From positions 1,240,001 to 1,304,000 of the forward strand of contig OZ242280.1 of NCBI GenBank assembly GCA_965207345.1: a stretch of 64,000 nt of DNA, written 5' to 3'. Made by a program: the position numbers and the translations under genes. Shown piece by piece: positions 44,553 through 55,100 of the stretch (positions are counted from its first letter, which is position 1; each line of letters opens with the position of its first letter). Origin of the DNA: G965207345 sp965207345 (GTDB lineage Bacteria; Pseudomonadota; Gammaproteobacteria; PS1; Pseudothioglobaceae). The notes under the pieces were generated by a model, which ran no database searches, was not told where the DNA came from, and saw nothing but the letters and a program-made list of their open reading frames with translations.

Positions 44553-46541
44553 TTAATTTTCAATACCGCGTACTTTCAGTAAAGCAGAAATATCAGGTTT
44601 TGTGCCTCTAAACTTTTTATACTGCTCCATAAAATCAGCGCTACCGCCAACTGCTAAAATATGAGTTTTAAAATCATTTAGTATTTTTTGATTAAAAATA
44701 CCATGAGTTTTTATAAACATAAACGCATCACTTGCAAGTATTTCTGCCCATAAATAACTATAATAGCCCGCCGCATAACCGCCGCTAAAAATATGATCAA
44801 AAGTATTTAAAAAACGATTTTCTTCAATATTTTTAATCAGTGCAGTCTCTCTTTGCACCTGAGCTAATGTTTGATAACAATCGCTATTTTTAAGATGTAT
44901 GCGTATATCAAAAAGTGCAAACTCACATTGACGTAGCAACATAAGTGCCACATTGAATTTTTTTGCCTCTATTAGCGGGTGAAAAAGTTTGCTTGGTAAG
45001 CTGACCCCTGTTTTATAATGCCCTGAAATTAAATCAATCACCTCTCTTTCATAACAAAAAAGCTCCATCATCTGACTAGGCATCTCCACTGCATCCCAAG
45101 GCACACCATTAATACCAGCAACGCTTGGATGAGGTGTTTCGGTTAAAATATGATGTAGCGCGTGACCAAATTCATGGAATAGGGTTAGCACTTCATTAAA
45201 TGTAAATAATGCAGGTTTATCTTTAGTTGGTTGATTTAAGTTACACACTACAAAGGCAATTGGTTTATGCGTAGTATTTTTTTCGTAGTAAAGCCCTTGG
45301 TAATCTGCCATCCAGGCGCCTTGTCTTTTATTTTTACGCGCATAAATATCTAAATAAATTTTGCCAATAATACTATCATTATTTTTTGAATGAGAATTTT
45401 TTAAATGCGCATTTTCTAAAATAATAACGCGCACTGATTTATCATAAGTTTGCTCTTCTGCCTCATAAATACAAATACCATAAAGCTTTTCTATAACTTT
45501 AAACAGTCCAGATAAGACTTTATTTTCTGGGAAATAAGGCATTAGGTCATTTTCGCTAAATCCATATAATTTTTGTTTTAATTGTTCAGAAAAAAACATT
45601 AAATCCCAAGGTTTTAGTATTTTATTTGCAAAATTACGCACTGCTTTTAATTCTTTTTTCGCTTGCGGTTTAATACGTGCTATTAATGTTTTTAGAAAAT
45701 TCTCTACTGTATTTGCATCTTGGAGCATTTTTGTTGCAAGCGAATATTCTGCGTAATGTTTAAGTCCAAGCAGTTTTGCCTTTTCATCCCTTAGATGGAG
45801 TATTTCATCTATGAGTGCTCTATTATCATATTTTTTATCAGTAATCCCAATTTCTGAAGCACGGCTAATATAAGCACGGTAAAGTTCTTCACGAAGTGCC
45901 CTATTATCACTATAAGCCATAACTTCTAAATAAATTGGCGCTTGTAAATTGATTTCATAGCCATTTTTACTTTTGAGTTTTTGCGCTAAAGATTTTGGGT
46001 AATTTTTACCAAGGGCATCTAAAGTTAGTGTTTTCTGCCAAGAATTTGTAGCTTTTAAACCATTAGTGGCAAATTGATTTTTAGCAAGTGTTAGACGTGC
46101 ATTAATTTCTTTAAATCGTGCTAATTTTTTGCCTTTAAGCTCTAACCCCGAGAGTTTAAAATCACGAATAATATTAGCTAAAATATAATGCTCACTTGTG
46201 CTTAATTTTTTACGTTTTAAATTTAAGAATGCTTGATAGAGCTTTTGATTGGTATTTATTTTATGTTTGTAATTTTCAACAATTACGAGAGTTTTTTCAT
46301 ATTCCTTATTAAATTTTTCATCAAAGGAGACCGTATTAATATGCGCATTCATACTCATTGCCTGCGTAAGTGAAAATTCGCTTTTATCAAGAGGGGTAAA
46401 AATTTTCTGCCACAAAATGCCTCCATCTTCCTCTTTAAATTTTTGTGATGCAAGAATTGCTTGTTGGGCAGCGTTTAATCCTGCTTTGGTTAATTCTTCA
46501 ATACGGCTAACAATATTTTTTACTTTAAAATTTAGTGTCAT
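44553..46541 (-). CDS. prlC: Oligopeptidase A (M3 family metallopeptidase)
   Basis: Cytoplasmic zinc peptidase that clears signal peptides and other short peptides. It has 662 residues, close to E. coli PrlC (680). The zinc site HEFGHALHH lies near residue 455, followed by GVPWDAVEMPSQMMELF, which holds the third ligand Glu. LKDSDCYQTL and FSGGYAAGYYSYLWAE are family features near the end. Confidence 0.94.
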   Translation of the reverse strand: MTLNFKVKNIVSRIEELTKAGLNAAQQAILASQKFKEEDGGILWQKIFTPLDKSEFSLTQAMSMNAHINTVSFDEKFNKEYEKTLVIVENYKHKINTNQKLYQAFLNLKRKKLSTSEHYILANIIRDFKLSGLELKGKKLARFKEINARLTLAKNQFATNGLKATNSWQKTLTLDALGKNYPKSLAQKLKSKNGYEINLQAPIYLEVMAYSDNRALREELYRAYISRASEIGITDKKYDNRALIDEILHLRDEKAKLLGLKHYAEYSLATKMLQDANTVENFLKTLIARIKPQAKKELKAVRNFANKILKPWDLMFFSEQLKQKLYGFSENDLMPYFPENKVLSGLFKVIEKLYGICIYEAEEQTYDKSVRVIILENAHLKNSHSKNNDSIIGKIYLDIYARKNKRQGAWMADYQGLYYEKNTTHKPIAFVVCNLNQPTKDKPALFTFNEVLTLFHEFGHALHHILTETPHPSVAGINGVPWDAVEMPSQMMELFCYEREVIDLISGHYKTGVSLPSKLFHPLIEAKKFNVALMLLRQCEFALFDIRIHLKNSDCYQTLAQVQRETALIKNIEENRFLNTFDHIFSGGYAAGYYSYLWAEILASDAFMFIKTHGIFNQKILNDFKTHILAVGGSADFMEQYKKFRGTKPDISALLKVRGIEN

Positions 46542-46629
46542 TTTTCTTTTTAAGAAGTATTATTTAGCAAAATTTATAAAAGATAGCATTAATAGCGCAA
46601 TGATAGCTTGTAATAGTATTAAGACTTTG

Positions 46630-47163
46630 CTATATTTTGCCCTGTGCATTTAATTTTGCAATGAGCGGATTTATTTCTTGGGAGAGTATTTTTTCAGTAA
46701 TTTCGCCGATTTTTTTATAACGAATAATGCCCAATTTATCTATAATAAAACTTTCAGGTGTTGCATAAACACCGAGATCTAAGCCTATTTTCCCATCTTT
46801 ATCATAAACTATTTTATGAAATGGATTACCAAGAGTTGTGAGAAATTTTTGTGCTGGAATTTTTCCATCTTTATAATTGATGCCAATCAAATGAATATTA
46901 TCTTGTTTTTTTAATTTAAGTAGCATGTCGTGCTCTGCCCTGCAAGTAACACACCAAGACGCCCAGACATTTACAAGGGACACCCTTCCTTTTAAATAAT
47001 CCGCTAAAGAAAAAGTATTACCTACTTTAAAATCCTTCGCCAAAACTTTAGGAAATGGCTTATCAATAAAAGGGGAAGGTAATTCTCTTGGATTAAGACT
47101 TAAACCAATATAGAGAAAAATTGCTAAGATTAAAAAAATACCAAATGGGATAAAACGTTTCAT
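46630..47163 (-). CDS. ccmG: Cytochrome c maturation thioredoxin CcmG (DsbE)
   Basis: Membrane-tethered periplasmic thioredoxin-fold reductase that keeps apocytochrome c CXXCH cysteines reduced. It has 177 residues. One N-terminal membrane anchor covers about residues 5-22, followed by the thioredoxin domain with active site WASWCVTCRAEH. GVYATPESFIID contains the conserved cis-Pro. It follows ccmE by 22 bases with no room for ccmF, which normally separates them. Confidence 0.95.
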   Translation of the reverse strand: MKRFIPFGIFLILAIFLYIGLSLNPRELPSPFIDKPFPKVLAKDFKVGNTFSLADYLKGRVSLVNVWASWCVTCRAEHDMLLKLKKQDNIHLIGINYKDGKIPAQKFLTTLGNPFHKIVYDKDGKIGLDLGVYATPESFIIDKLGIIRYKKIGEITEKILSQEINPLIAKLNAQGKI

Positions 47164-47185
47164 ATCTAGCTCATTTTATGAGAAT

Positions 47186-47623
47186 TTAATTTTTTATAGT
47201 TTGATTTTTTTTAATGCGTGCAATAGAACTAGCAACTTCGGGAGGCATATAATTTTCATCGTGTTTTGCTAAAACTTCGCTCGCTTCAAAGATATTAGAT
47301 TTTAAACTACCTGTAGTGATAACACCTTGTCCTTCACGAAATAAATCAGGCAAAATTCCCGTATAAACTACAGAAATTTTTTGCACAGTATCACTAATAT
47401 CAAAATAAGTTGTTAGCCCTTTGCGTTTAACACTACCGCTAACTACCATGCCACCCAAGCGAAAACTACGATTTTCTAACGCTTTATGAGCCAATATATC
47501 GCTAGGTGTATAAAAATAAAGCAAATTTTCATTAAATGCTTTTAAGCCTAAAAATACTGCTAAAGAAACACCTAAGAGCAATAAAATAATCCATGCTAAG
47601 CGCATTTTTCTTTTTTTATTCAT
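47186..47623 (-). CDS. ccmE: Heme chaperone CcmE
   Basis: Periplasmic heme carrier of System I, 145 residues with an N-terminal anchor (about 8-28) and an OB fold. The heme-linking His and Tyr are in KHDENYMPPE. RLGGMVVSGSVKRKG is the first strand of the fold. It overlaps ccmD by 8 bases, which shows coupling. Confidence 0.95.
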   Translation of the reverse strand: MNKKRKMRLAWIILLLLGVSLAVFLGLKAFNENLLYFYTPSDILAHKALENRSFRLGGMVVSGSVKRKGLTTYFDISDTVQKISVVYTGILPDLFREGQGVITTGSLKSNIFEASEVLAKHDENYMPPEVASSIARIKKNQTIKN

Positions 47624-47831
47624 TTTCTTTTTTGAAATTTTTATGTATTTTATTTTTTGAAACGATGTCTTTGCGCTTATACTTATGCGTAAGCGTTATT
47701 ATAATTTTATTTTTTTGCAAAATAGATTGTATTACTAGCCAACTTAAAACAACAAAACCAACGCCATAAGCAGAAATAATATAAAGCCCGTATTTATCAT
47801 AAGGCAAAAATGATAACCATTCGCTAAACAT
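47616..47831 (-). CDS. ccmD: Heme exporter subunit CcmD
   Basis: Small membrane protein (71 residues) that stabilises the CcmABC-CcmE complex. It has a single membrane segment (about 18-36) preceded by YDKYGLYIISAYGVGF, and a Lys-rich cytoplasmic tail. Identity comes from size, topology and its place between ccmC and ccmE. Confidence 0.85.
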   Translation of the reverse strand: MFSEWLSFLPYDKYGLYIISAYGVGFVVLSWLVIQSILQKNKIIITLTHKYKRKDIVSKNKIHKNFKKENE

Positions 47832-47913
47832 TATATTTTTCCATTATTTTTATTTATTAATTTTTTAGGGGTTCTTTGAGATTAGATTTTTTTAACGTAA
47901 AAAATGCTTTCTA

Positions 47914-48666
47914 TCAAGCCTTATGCTCTGTGATAAGTGTGCGCACCCAGCGTGAATTTTGCTCACGCAGTAAAACTTCACCCTGTGCTCTTAATAAAAG
48001 CAAAGCACCATAAAAAACCTTAAAAGCAAGCGCCATGATAAGTAGTGGTATTAACATTTCAATGTGAATGGAAGGCATACCCATTTTACCCACCGATGCG
48101 CCCTGATGTAGCGTATTCCACCAATTAACAGAATAATGAATAATAGGTAGGTTAACTACCCCCATAATTGCCAAAATACCACTAGCACGATCGCCACTTT
48201 CAGGATTAGTAAATGTATTTCCTAGTGCTATATAAGATAAATACAAAAATAATAAAATAAGCTCAGAAGTTAATCGTGCATCCCAAACCCACCAAGCCCC
48301 CCACATCGGTTTTCCCCAAATAGAGCCAGTTGCTAGAGCAATAAAGGTAAAACACGCACCAATAGGTGCTGAGCTTTTTGCGATAATATGTGCAAGCTTA
48401 ATACGCCAAATGAGCCCAATAACAGCACTAATTGCCATCACTAAATAAATAAACATAGAAAGCCAAGCTGCAGGCACATGTAAAAAAATAATACGATAAC
48501 TATCACCCTGCTGATAATCAATAGGTGCAATAATTAAGCCCCAATATAAACCAATTAGAAGCAAAAAAATGCACAGAAAAAATAGCCATGGCATGACATA
48601 ACCTGCACCATAATAAAAATATTTAGGGGAGGCAAAGCGGTGCAAAAAGCGCCAAATTAAAGACAT
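47914..48666 (-). CDS. ccmC: Heme exporter CcmC
   Basis: Inner-membrane heme-handling protein that loads heme onto CcmE. It has 250 residues with six membrane segments and the WWD motif WGAWWVWDARLTSELILL. Conserved His in FLHVPAAW and HYSVNWWNTLHQ act as heme ligands. It leads ccmC-D-E-G; ccmA and ccmB are not upstream (tsaB is). Confidence 0.94.
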   Translation of the reverse strand: MSLIWRFLHRFASPKYFYYGAGYVMPWLFFLCIFLLLIGLYWGLIIAPIDYQQGDSYRIIFLHVPAAWLSMFIYLVMAISAVIGLIWRIKLAHIIAKSSAPIGACFTFIALATGSIWGKPMWGAWWVWDARLTSELILLFLYLSYIALGNTFTNPESGDRASGILAIMGVVNLPIIHYSVNWWNTLHQGASVGKMGMPSIHIEMLIPLLIMALAFKVFYGALLLLRAQGEVLLREQNSRWVRTLITEHKA

Positions 48667-48731
48667 TTTTCGTATTTTGAAAAAATTAACAGTGTGTTAT
48701 TTTAACCGATTTTAAAAAGTTTTGAAAAATA

Positions 48732-49409
48732 CTAATCTCTATGCATTTTATTTGCAACTTGATTGCGCAAATAATTCGGCAGTGCTAGTGCCTCTAAATG
48801 TTGTTTTTTATGATAATATGAAAGGGAGAGTTTAGCTAAATCATTTGCACTTGGATGAATATTAGCTAAATATTTACTAATACCTGTAGTTTTTTTAAGT
48901 ATATTAGCATAGATAAGCCAAGCATTGCCAATACCAAGCGTCTCTTTGCCTAAATGAGGTAGTTTATCTGGCTTACTAAGTGCCTGTGTTATTAACTGCC
49001 CATTTTCATAAATACCCCAATATACTTCCTCCATTCTTGCATCAATTGCTACTAAAATTTTCCCCAAACCAGTATGCTTATTTGTATTAAGATATTTTTT
49101 TGCACCATAAGCAAGCACTAAAAGTGTTGAGAAGCCCTGCACTGGTAGTGATAAACCAAGAGATAAACCCTGGGCAACAGAAACGCACATACGCACCCCT
49201 GTAAATGTCCCGGGACCCTTCGTATAGGCAATTAAATCAATATCACTCAAAGAAATACATGCCTCTTTTAGAACTTTGGCACAGCTGGGCAATAAAAAAC
49301 TAGATGCTTTCTGGTCATTATCTATGACGCGACTAATGAGTTTTTTATCAACAAGAAGTGCAACAGAAGAGCTCTGCGTTGCACAGTTAAGGGCGAGAAT
49401 CTTGGGCAT
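48732..49409 (-). CDS. tsaB: tRNA threonylcarbamoyladenosine synthesis protein TsaB
   Basis: Non-catalytic partner of TsaD in t6A tRNA modification (ASKHA fold). Start is set at 49409, where MPKILALNCATQSSSVALL gives the expected N-terminus; an in-frame ATG at 49448 adds 13 residues lacking homology. The protein is then about 225 residues with YTKGPGTFTGVRM and LVAIDARMEEVYWG. The start lies within the last 23 bases of the upstream GT51 gene. Confidence 0.92.
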   Translation of the reverse strand: MPKILALNCATQSSSVALLVDKKLISRVIDNDQKASSFLLPSCAKVLKEACISLSDIDLIAYTKGPGTFTGVRMCVSVAQGLSLGLSLPVQGFSTLLVLAYGAKKYLNTNKHTGLGKILVAIDARMEEVYWGIYENGQLITQALSKPDKLPHLGKETLGIGNAWLIYANILKKTTGISKYLANIHPSANDLAKLSLSYYHKKQHLEALALPNYLRNQVANKMHRD

Positions 49410-50091
49410 GATAAGTTTTTTGATATTTTTTAAAAATAGATAAAACAAGCTTTTTACGATACATTAATCTTTCTGGTGCATGCACCGGATGATAATAAGA
49501 GGGACCTTTGAGCATGGCAACAAGCTGAGCCATTTCCGTTAAATTTAATTGTGGTAATTTTTTATTAAAATAATATTTTGCTGCTAGAGCAAATCCATGA
49601 ATAGCATAACCACTACCTTGTCCAAGATAAACAGTATTCAAATAACGATTAAGAATAAAGTCCTTACTAAATTCTTGTTCTAAAATAATTGCCATCACCA
49701 TTTCTGTTAATTTACGCTTAGTGCTTATTTCTGGTGTTAAAAATGTGTTTTTAATAAGTTGTTGCGTAATAGTACTCGCACCTCTAAGTGATTTATCGGT
49801 AAAAATATACGCCTTAAAGACGCGTATAATCTCCGCCATATCAATACCAGAGTGCAGATAAAAAGACTGATCTTCTATTGCTAAAAGCATATTAACTAAA
49901 TCTATTGGATACGCTTCTAATGGAAGCGGTGTATAACGTTTATAATTGCCTAGTGTTCCTGTTGAGAAAGGCACGGGTTTAGAAAATTCGCCCTTAATAC
50001 GCTCTCTTAGCTGGCTAGCATAAAAATATAGCACAAAGAACAAAAGCAACAGTGCTAGCAATACAACAATTTGTATTCTTTTACGCAACAA
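49387..50091 (-). CDS. Monofunctional GT51 peptidoglycan glycosyltransferase, PBP1b-like
   Basis: Polymerises lipid II into glycan strands. It has 234 residues: an N-terminal membrane anchor (about 8-26) and the GT51 domain with catalytic Glu in AIEDQSFYLHSGID, RGASTITQQLIKN and AIILEQEFSKDFILNRYLNTVYLGQ. LKGPSYYHPVHAPERLMYRKKLVL resembles PBP1b rather than MtgA. The protein ends about where PBP1b would continue into its transpeptidase domain, and its last codons overlap the tsaB start. It is either an MtgA-like enzyme or a PBP1b truncated by deletion. Confidence 0.8.
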   Translation of the reverse strand: MLRKRIQIVVLLALLLLFFVLYFYASQLRERIKGEFSKPVPFSTGTLGNYKRYTPLPLEAYPIDLVNMLLAIEDQSFYLHSGIDMAEIIRVFKAYIFTDKSLRGASTITQQLIKNTFLTPEISTKRKLTEMVMAIILEQEFSKDFILNRYLNTVYLGQGSGYAIHGFALAAKYYFNKKLPQLNLTEMAQLVAMLKGPSYYHPVHAPERLMYRKKLVLSIFKKYQKTYHAQDSRP

Positions 50092-50252
50092 GATATTATT
50101 AAAGATAAAAAGATATTAAAAAATACTAACACCCAATTACATAAGAGAGCTAATATTATCATTTTAATCAATTACTAAAAACAATAAGCCCTAAGCCTCA
50201 TTTAAGCACAAAATAAAACATCATACAAAGATTTTTTCTAAGCTATATTTGC

Positions 50253-50258
50253 TATAAT
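50253..50258 (+). promoter_or_regulatory. Candidate -10 box for the glycine-zipper gene
   Basis: TATAAT 37 bases before the next ATG; the -35 region is only T-rich. A Shine-Dalgarno-like ACAGGAAA precedes the start codon. Confidence 0.4.
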
Positions 50259-50295
50259 ATTTCTAATTCTACAATTTAACTTACAGGAAATAAAA

Positions 50296-50817
50296 ATGAC
50301 TATCCATAAAATATTAGCATTATCTGTTATCTTTGTTTGGATTTTACTAACCCATAATGCCTTAGCAGGAAGCTATATAGACAAAGCATATATCACAAAT
50401 ATTAAAGAGGTTTATAAAAACACTCGCATTACAAAACCATATCAGTATTGTTATATGAGAGAAGTAAGAAAAAATACTCGTGGTGATGGTTCAGCAACCA
50501 ATGAATTAGTCGGCGGGATTATTGGCGGTGCCATTGGAAATCAATTTGGCAAAGGTAGTGGTAAAGATGTTGCTACTGTTGCAGGTGCTTTGCTTGGTGC
50601 CTCTATTGCTAACGACGGCGAACTAGCAAATGCAAGGGAGGAATCCATTACACAACGTGAAGTTTGCGAAACACGCCATCGTTATGGCAACGAAGAACGC
50701 TTTAGCCATTATCAAGTGGACTATAATTACCAGGGGCGCTCTTTTTCTTATGAATCTAGTTTTCGCCCTAAAAGAGAGAGAATTAAAGTGCGAGTGCGTG
50801 TTAGTGTTACAAACTAA
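50296..50817 (+). CDS. Glycine-zipper surface protein (17 kDa antigen-like)
   Basis: 173 residues with a signal peptide (about 1-24, ending ALA-G). A glycine-zipper membrane segment covers about 73-100 (GGIIGGAIGNQFGKGSGK then GALLGASIAND), and a C-terminal domain carries two Cys (YCYMREV, REVCETRH) and many basic residues. The arrangement is that of the Rickettsia 17 kDa antigen/OmpA-like glycine-zipper family, found in outer membranes. No lipobox cysteine is visible, so it is not obviously a lipoprotein. Function unknown. Confidence 0.8.
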   Translation: MTIHKILALSVIFVWILLTHNALAGSYIDKAYITNIKEVYKNTRITKPYQYCYMREVRKNTRGDGSATNELVGGIIGGAIGNQFGKGSGKDVATVAGALLGASIANDGELANAREESITQREVCETRHRYGNEERFSHYQVDYNYQGRSFSYESSFRPKRERIKVRVRVSVTN

Positions 50818-50854
50818 AAATAATGAGGGTTTTCTTTAGGGATAAAAAAACGCA

Positions 50855-51172
50855 GTGAATTATTTTCTAAAGCCAGGTAGGCTTAAAAGCAAAATTGGTT
50901 TTCAAACATTAGAGGAGCGTGCCCAAAACGGTGATGCTCAGTCCCAATACCAATTAGCACTGATGTATGATTTGGGTATTGGTGTTAGCAAAAATACTGT
51001 GCTCTCTTTTAAATATTACAAGCAATCTGCCAAGCAAAATTACCCCAAAGCACAATACAATCTAGCTATTGCCTACGCTCTAGCTAAAGGAGTTGAAAAA
51101 AATATTAGTAGCGCAAAATATTGGGTTAAGCGCGCAAGAGATAATGGATATTCTAATCATGATAGTTTTTAA
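50855..51172 (+). CDS. Small Sel1-repeat protein
   Basis: 105 residues from a GTG start. Two Sel1 (TPR-like) repeats are visible: AQSQYQLALMYDLGIGVSKNTVLSF.. and PKAQYNLAIAYALAKGVEKN. No signal peptide. Such proteins mediate protein contacts; the partner is unknown. Confidence 0.75.
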   Translation: MNYFLKPGRLKSKIGFQTLEERAQNGDAQSQYQLALMYDLGIGVSKNTVLSFKYYKQSAKQNYPKAQYNLAIAYALAKGVEKNISSAKYWVKRARDNGYSNHDSF

Positions 51173-51197
51173 TTATCTTACCTCTGCTTAATTCTTA

Positions 51198-51911
51198 ATG
51201 CGCGTAGTGTCTAAAAAAATTCCCACACAAGAACGGCTTATTTTTGCCTTAGATGTAGAAAATGCTTCTAAAGCAAAAGATTTTGTTGCACGCTTAGATG
51301 ACAGTGTGCATTTTTATAAAATTGGCTTAGAGCTACTCATGAGTGGCGAATATTTTACGCTCCTCAACTGGCTTATAGAACATCATAAAAAAGTTTTCGT
51401 TGATCTTAAATTCTTTGATGTGCCTGCTACGGTAGGAAGAACTGTTGCGCGCCTAGCTGATTATGGTGCATCATTTGCTAGTGTGCATGGCAATCAAAAT
51501 ATGATGCTCTGTGCAGCAAAAAATAAAGGTGCACTTAAAATTTTGGCAGTTACTGCACTTACTAGCCTAGATAGAGGAGATTTAGGAGATTTAGGCTTTG
51601 AGTGCAGTGTCTCACAATTGGTGTTATCTCGTGCAAAAAGAGCCCTTCAAGCGGGTTGCGATGGTGTTATTTCTTCAGGTTTAGAGCTTAGCATGTTAAG
51701 AGAGTTTATTAGTAATGAACTTCTCATCCTAACACCAGGTATCCGCCCTGTTAGCAATAAAGATGACCAAAAACGCACGGTTGATTTAGAAGATGCCTTT
51801 AAAAATGGCACAGATTATATAGTAGTAGGTAGACCTATTAGAGATGCAAAAAACCCCTATCAGGTAGCACTATCAATGCAAAAGCGTATGGCACAAATTT
51901 TTAGTACCTAG
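51198..51911 (+). CDS. pyrF: Orotidine-5'-phosphate decarboxylase
   Basis: Last step of UMP synthesis, 237 residues. Catalytic DLKFFDVPATV holds the Lys/Asp pair, FALDVENASKA is the first strand, and TPGIRP is the phosphate-binding loop. It begins 25 bases after the Sel1 gene. Confidence 0.96.
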   Translation: MRVVSKKIPTQERLIFALDVENASKAKDFVARLDDSVHFYKIGLELLMSGEYFTLLNWLIEHHKKVFVDLKFFDVPATVGRTVARLADYGASFASVHGNQNMMLCAAKNKGALKILAVTALTSLDRGDLGDLGFECSVSQLVLSRAKRALQAGCDGVISSGLELSMLREFISNELLILTPGIRPVSNKDDQKRTVDLEDAFKNGTDYIVVGRPIRDAKNPYQVALSMQKRMAQIFST

Positions 51912-51993
51912 CACCATTTTACTATCTTTAATAGTTAATTAGAGTATTTTAATATCTTTTAAATATAGCCCTTAAAAATATAAAATAACTTTA

Positions 51994-52021
51994 TTACCTA
52001 AATAGATTTTATATGTATAAT
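51994..52021 (+). promoter_or_regulatory. Candidate promoter of the giant adhesin-like gene
   Basis: TTACCT (51994-51999) and TATAAT (52016-52021), 16-base spacing. Transcription would start about 75 bases before the ATG at 52105. Confidence 0.4.
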
Positions 52022-52104
52022 GAGCAGTCATTTATGTTCTTATGGTGGTTATTCTTTAACTCATTTATGAAGTTTAATGTTATCTTTTTTTATGTGCTAG
52101 GTGT

Positions 52105-55100
52105 ATGAATAAAACCCTCACCAGATTTATTTTTGCACCTGTTTTGTTAGCAGTGGTGCTATTTGTAACTATTAGCACAGCTTATGCACAAACAACTCCA
52201 ATACGTGTGGGCTATGAATCCTCTTCCTACATGGTTACTAAAAGCGCACGCACTGCTAGATTTTGTGTTCGTGTTTACGAGCCAGCTAGTGGTGGCACGC
52301 CAGAGATCCTCGTTGTTTCCCCATACTTCATAGAAGGAGGCACTGCTATTGATGATGTTGATTATTATGATGATGGTGGGTTTGATCAATTTGTCCTCCC
52401 CACCGGTACTACTCGCAGTTGTGATTTTATTGATCTTACTGGAAATAATACAGCACTGTCTATAGGAAGGACTATCCCCCTCAGGTTAAGACTTGATAAT
52501 AATCCAACCAATATGGTTACTATAGATCCATCGGCAACTACTATTTTTATAAGAGGTAATGATGCAACACTAAGCGAGTTAAGCCTCTCTGATACTACCA
52601 CTTCTGAGGCTATCGCTTTAAGTCCTGCTTTTGCATCTTCTACCCTAACCTACAACGCAGAAGATGTAGACCTTAGTGTCACAAACGTAGATGTTAGGGC
52701 AGTTGTAAATGATGTAGCAGTTTCACTCTATGATGGCGCAACTTATACGATAAGCGTTAATGGTGCCCCCTCTGGTGATAGCGTTAATTTGATAGAAGGC
52801 GCAAATGTAGTAGAAATTGTAGTTACCTCAAATGATGATTCACAAACCAAAACCTACACCATTAATATTAACCGCGGCCCGACACCAGTACGTGTGGGCT
52901 ATGAATTCCAAGACTACCAGTCAAATTATGTAACGGGTAGTGTTACAGCTTGTGCAGTTATTACTGAGCCAGCTAGTGGTGCCCCAGCACCTTTCACCCT
53001 TAGTGCGTCAGTTGGCGGTGGTACTGCTATCTCTGGAGATGATTACCATCCAGTGCAAAATGAACACTTAATATTCGCAAAAGGTAATAGGCGCCAATGT
53101 CATACTATTAGCTTTATCAATGATCCACCAGATAGAGCAAAGTATTTCATCAATACACTCAGCTTAGTAAGTAGTGATCCAAGTATTGCCGTAACTATAG
53201 ATCCAGCAACAGCCGCTGGCATTATCTGGGGTAATGATGCAACACTAAGAGAATTAGCCCTCTTTGATGCCACTACTTCTAATGTTATTTCTTTAAGTCC
53301 TGCTTTTGCATCTTCTAACATCATGTACAATCTAACTGTAGCTAATAGTGTCTTAAACGTAGATATTAGGGCAATTGTAAATGATCAAGTAATGTCAGCT
53401 GGATTACCGGGTCATTTAATATATTCTGACAGTGCAACTTACCAGGTGAGGGTTAATGATGTTGATGTTGAGACTAGTGCCAATAATCGGAGTAGAGCTA
53501 ACTTAGAAGTAGGTGCAAATACAGTACACATTGTAGTTACATCGGATGATTCTCAAGAAATTTTAACCTACATTATTCATATTAACCGCAGGTCGCCCCC
53601 GATACCAATACGTGTGGGCTATGAATCCTCTTCTTTCGTGGTTACCAAAGAACAAAACGATGTTGAAGTTTGTGCTCGTGTTTACGAGCCAGCTAGTGGT
53701 GGCACGCCAGAAGTCTTCTCTCTCACCGCATCCATCATAGAAGGAGGCACTGCTGTTGTTGATGTTGATTATCAACCTTTTGTGGAAGCTTCACTTCACT
53801 TCCCCACCGGGACTACTAGCAAGTGTCATTTTATGAGTTTTACTAGGAATGCAGCACTGTCTATAGGAAAGACTATCCCCCTCGGGTTAACACTTAGATC
53901 TCGTAGTCTAAACAGTATCATTACTATAGATCCATCGGCAACTACTATTTTTATAAGAGGTAATGATGCAACACTAAGCGAGTTAAGCCTCTCTGATACT
54001 ATTACTTCTGATACTATTGCTTTAAGTCCTGCTTTTGCATCTTCTACCTTAACTTACAACGCAGATGTAGTTGGTAGTGTCTCAAGCGTAAATATTAGGG
54101 CAATTGTAAATGATCTAGCAGTTTCAAACTATGATGGCGCAACTTATACGATAAGCGTTAATGGTGCCCCCTCTGGTGATAGCGTTAATTTGATAGGAGG
54201 CGCAAATGTAGTAGAAATTGTAGTTACCTCAAATGATGATTCACAAACCAAAACCTACACTATTAATATTAACTACGCGCCCCCGATACCAATACGTGTG
54301 GGCTATGAACACTCTTCCTACTTGGCTACCAAAGAACAAACCAGTGTTGGAGCTTGTTTTCGTGTTTACGAGCCAGCTAGTGGTGGCACGCCAGAATTAT
54401 TCATTATCGAACCATACTTCATAGAAGGAGGCACTGCTATTGATGGTGTTGATTATTATGATGATGGGATTGATGCACGTAGCTTCACCATCGGTACTAC
54501 TCGCAGGTGTTTAAATATTGATCTTGCTAGGAATTCAGCACTGTCTATAGGAAGGACTATCCCCCTCGGGTTAAGACTTCTTGGTAATCCAACCAATATG
54601 GTTACTATAGATCCATCGGCAACTACTATTTTTATAAGAGGTAATGATGCAAGACTAAGCGAGTTAAGCCTCTCTGATACTACCACTTCTGAGGCTATTG
54701 CTTTAAGTCCTGCTTTTGCATCTTCTACCTTAACTTACAACGCAGATATTAGTGTCCCAAGTGTAGATATTAGGGCAATTGTAAATGATCTAGCAATTTC
54801 ACTCTATGATGGCGCAACTTATACGATAAGCGTTAATGGTGCCCCCTCTGGTGATAGCGTTAATTTGATAGAAGGCGCAAATGTAGTAGAAATTGTAGTT
54901 ACCTCAAATGATGAATCACAAACCAAAACCTACACTATTTCGCTTTACCGCGGTCTGCCACGAGTAAATGTGGGCTATGAATTCTTTTTCTACAATTCAA
55001 CCTATGAATTGGGCTCTGTTACAACCTGTGCAATTATTTACGAGCCAGCTGATGGTATTGCCCCAGCGGCTTTCACCCTCAGCGTGTCAACTGGCGGTGG

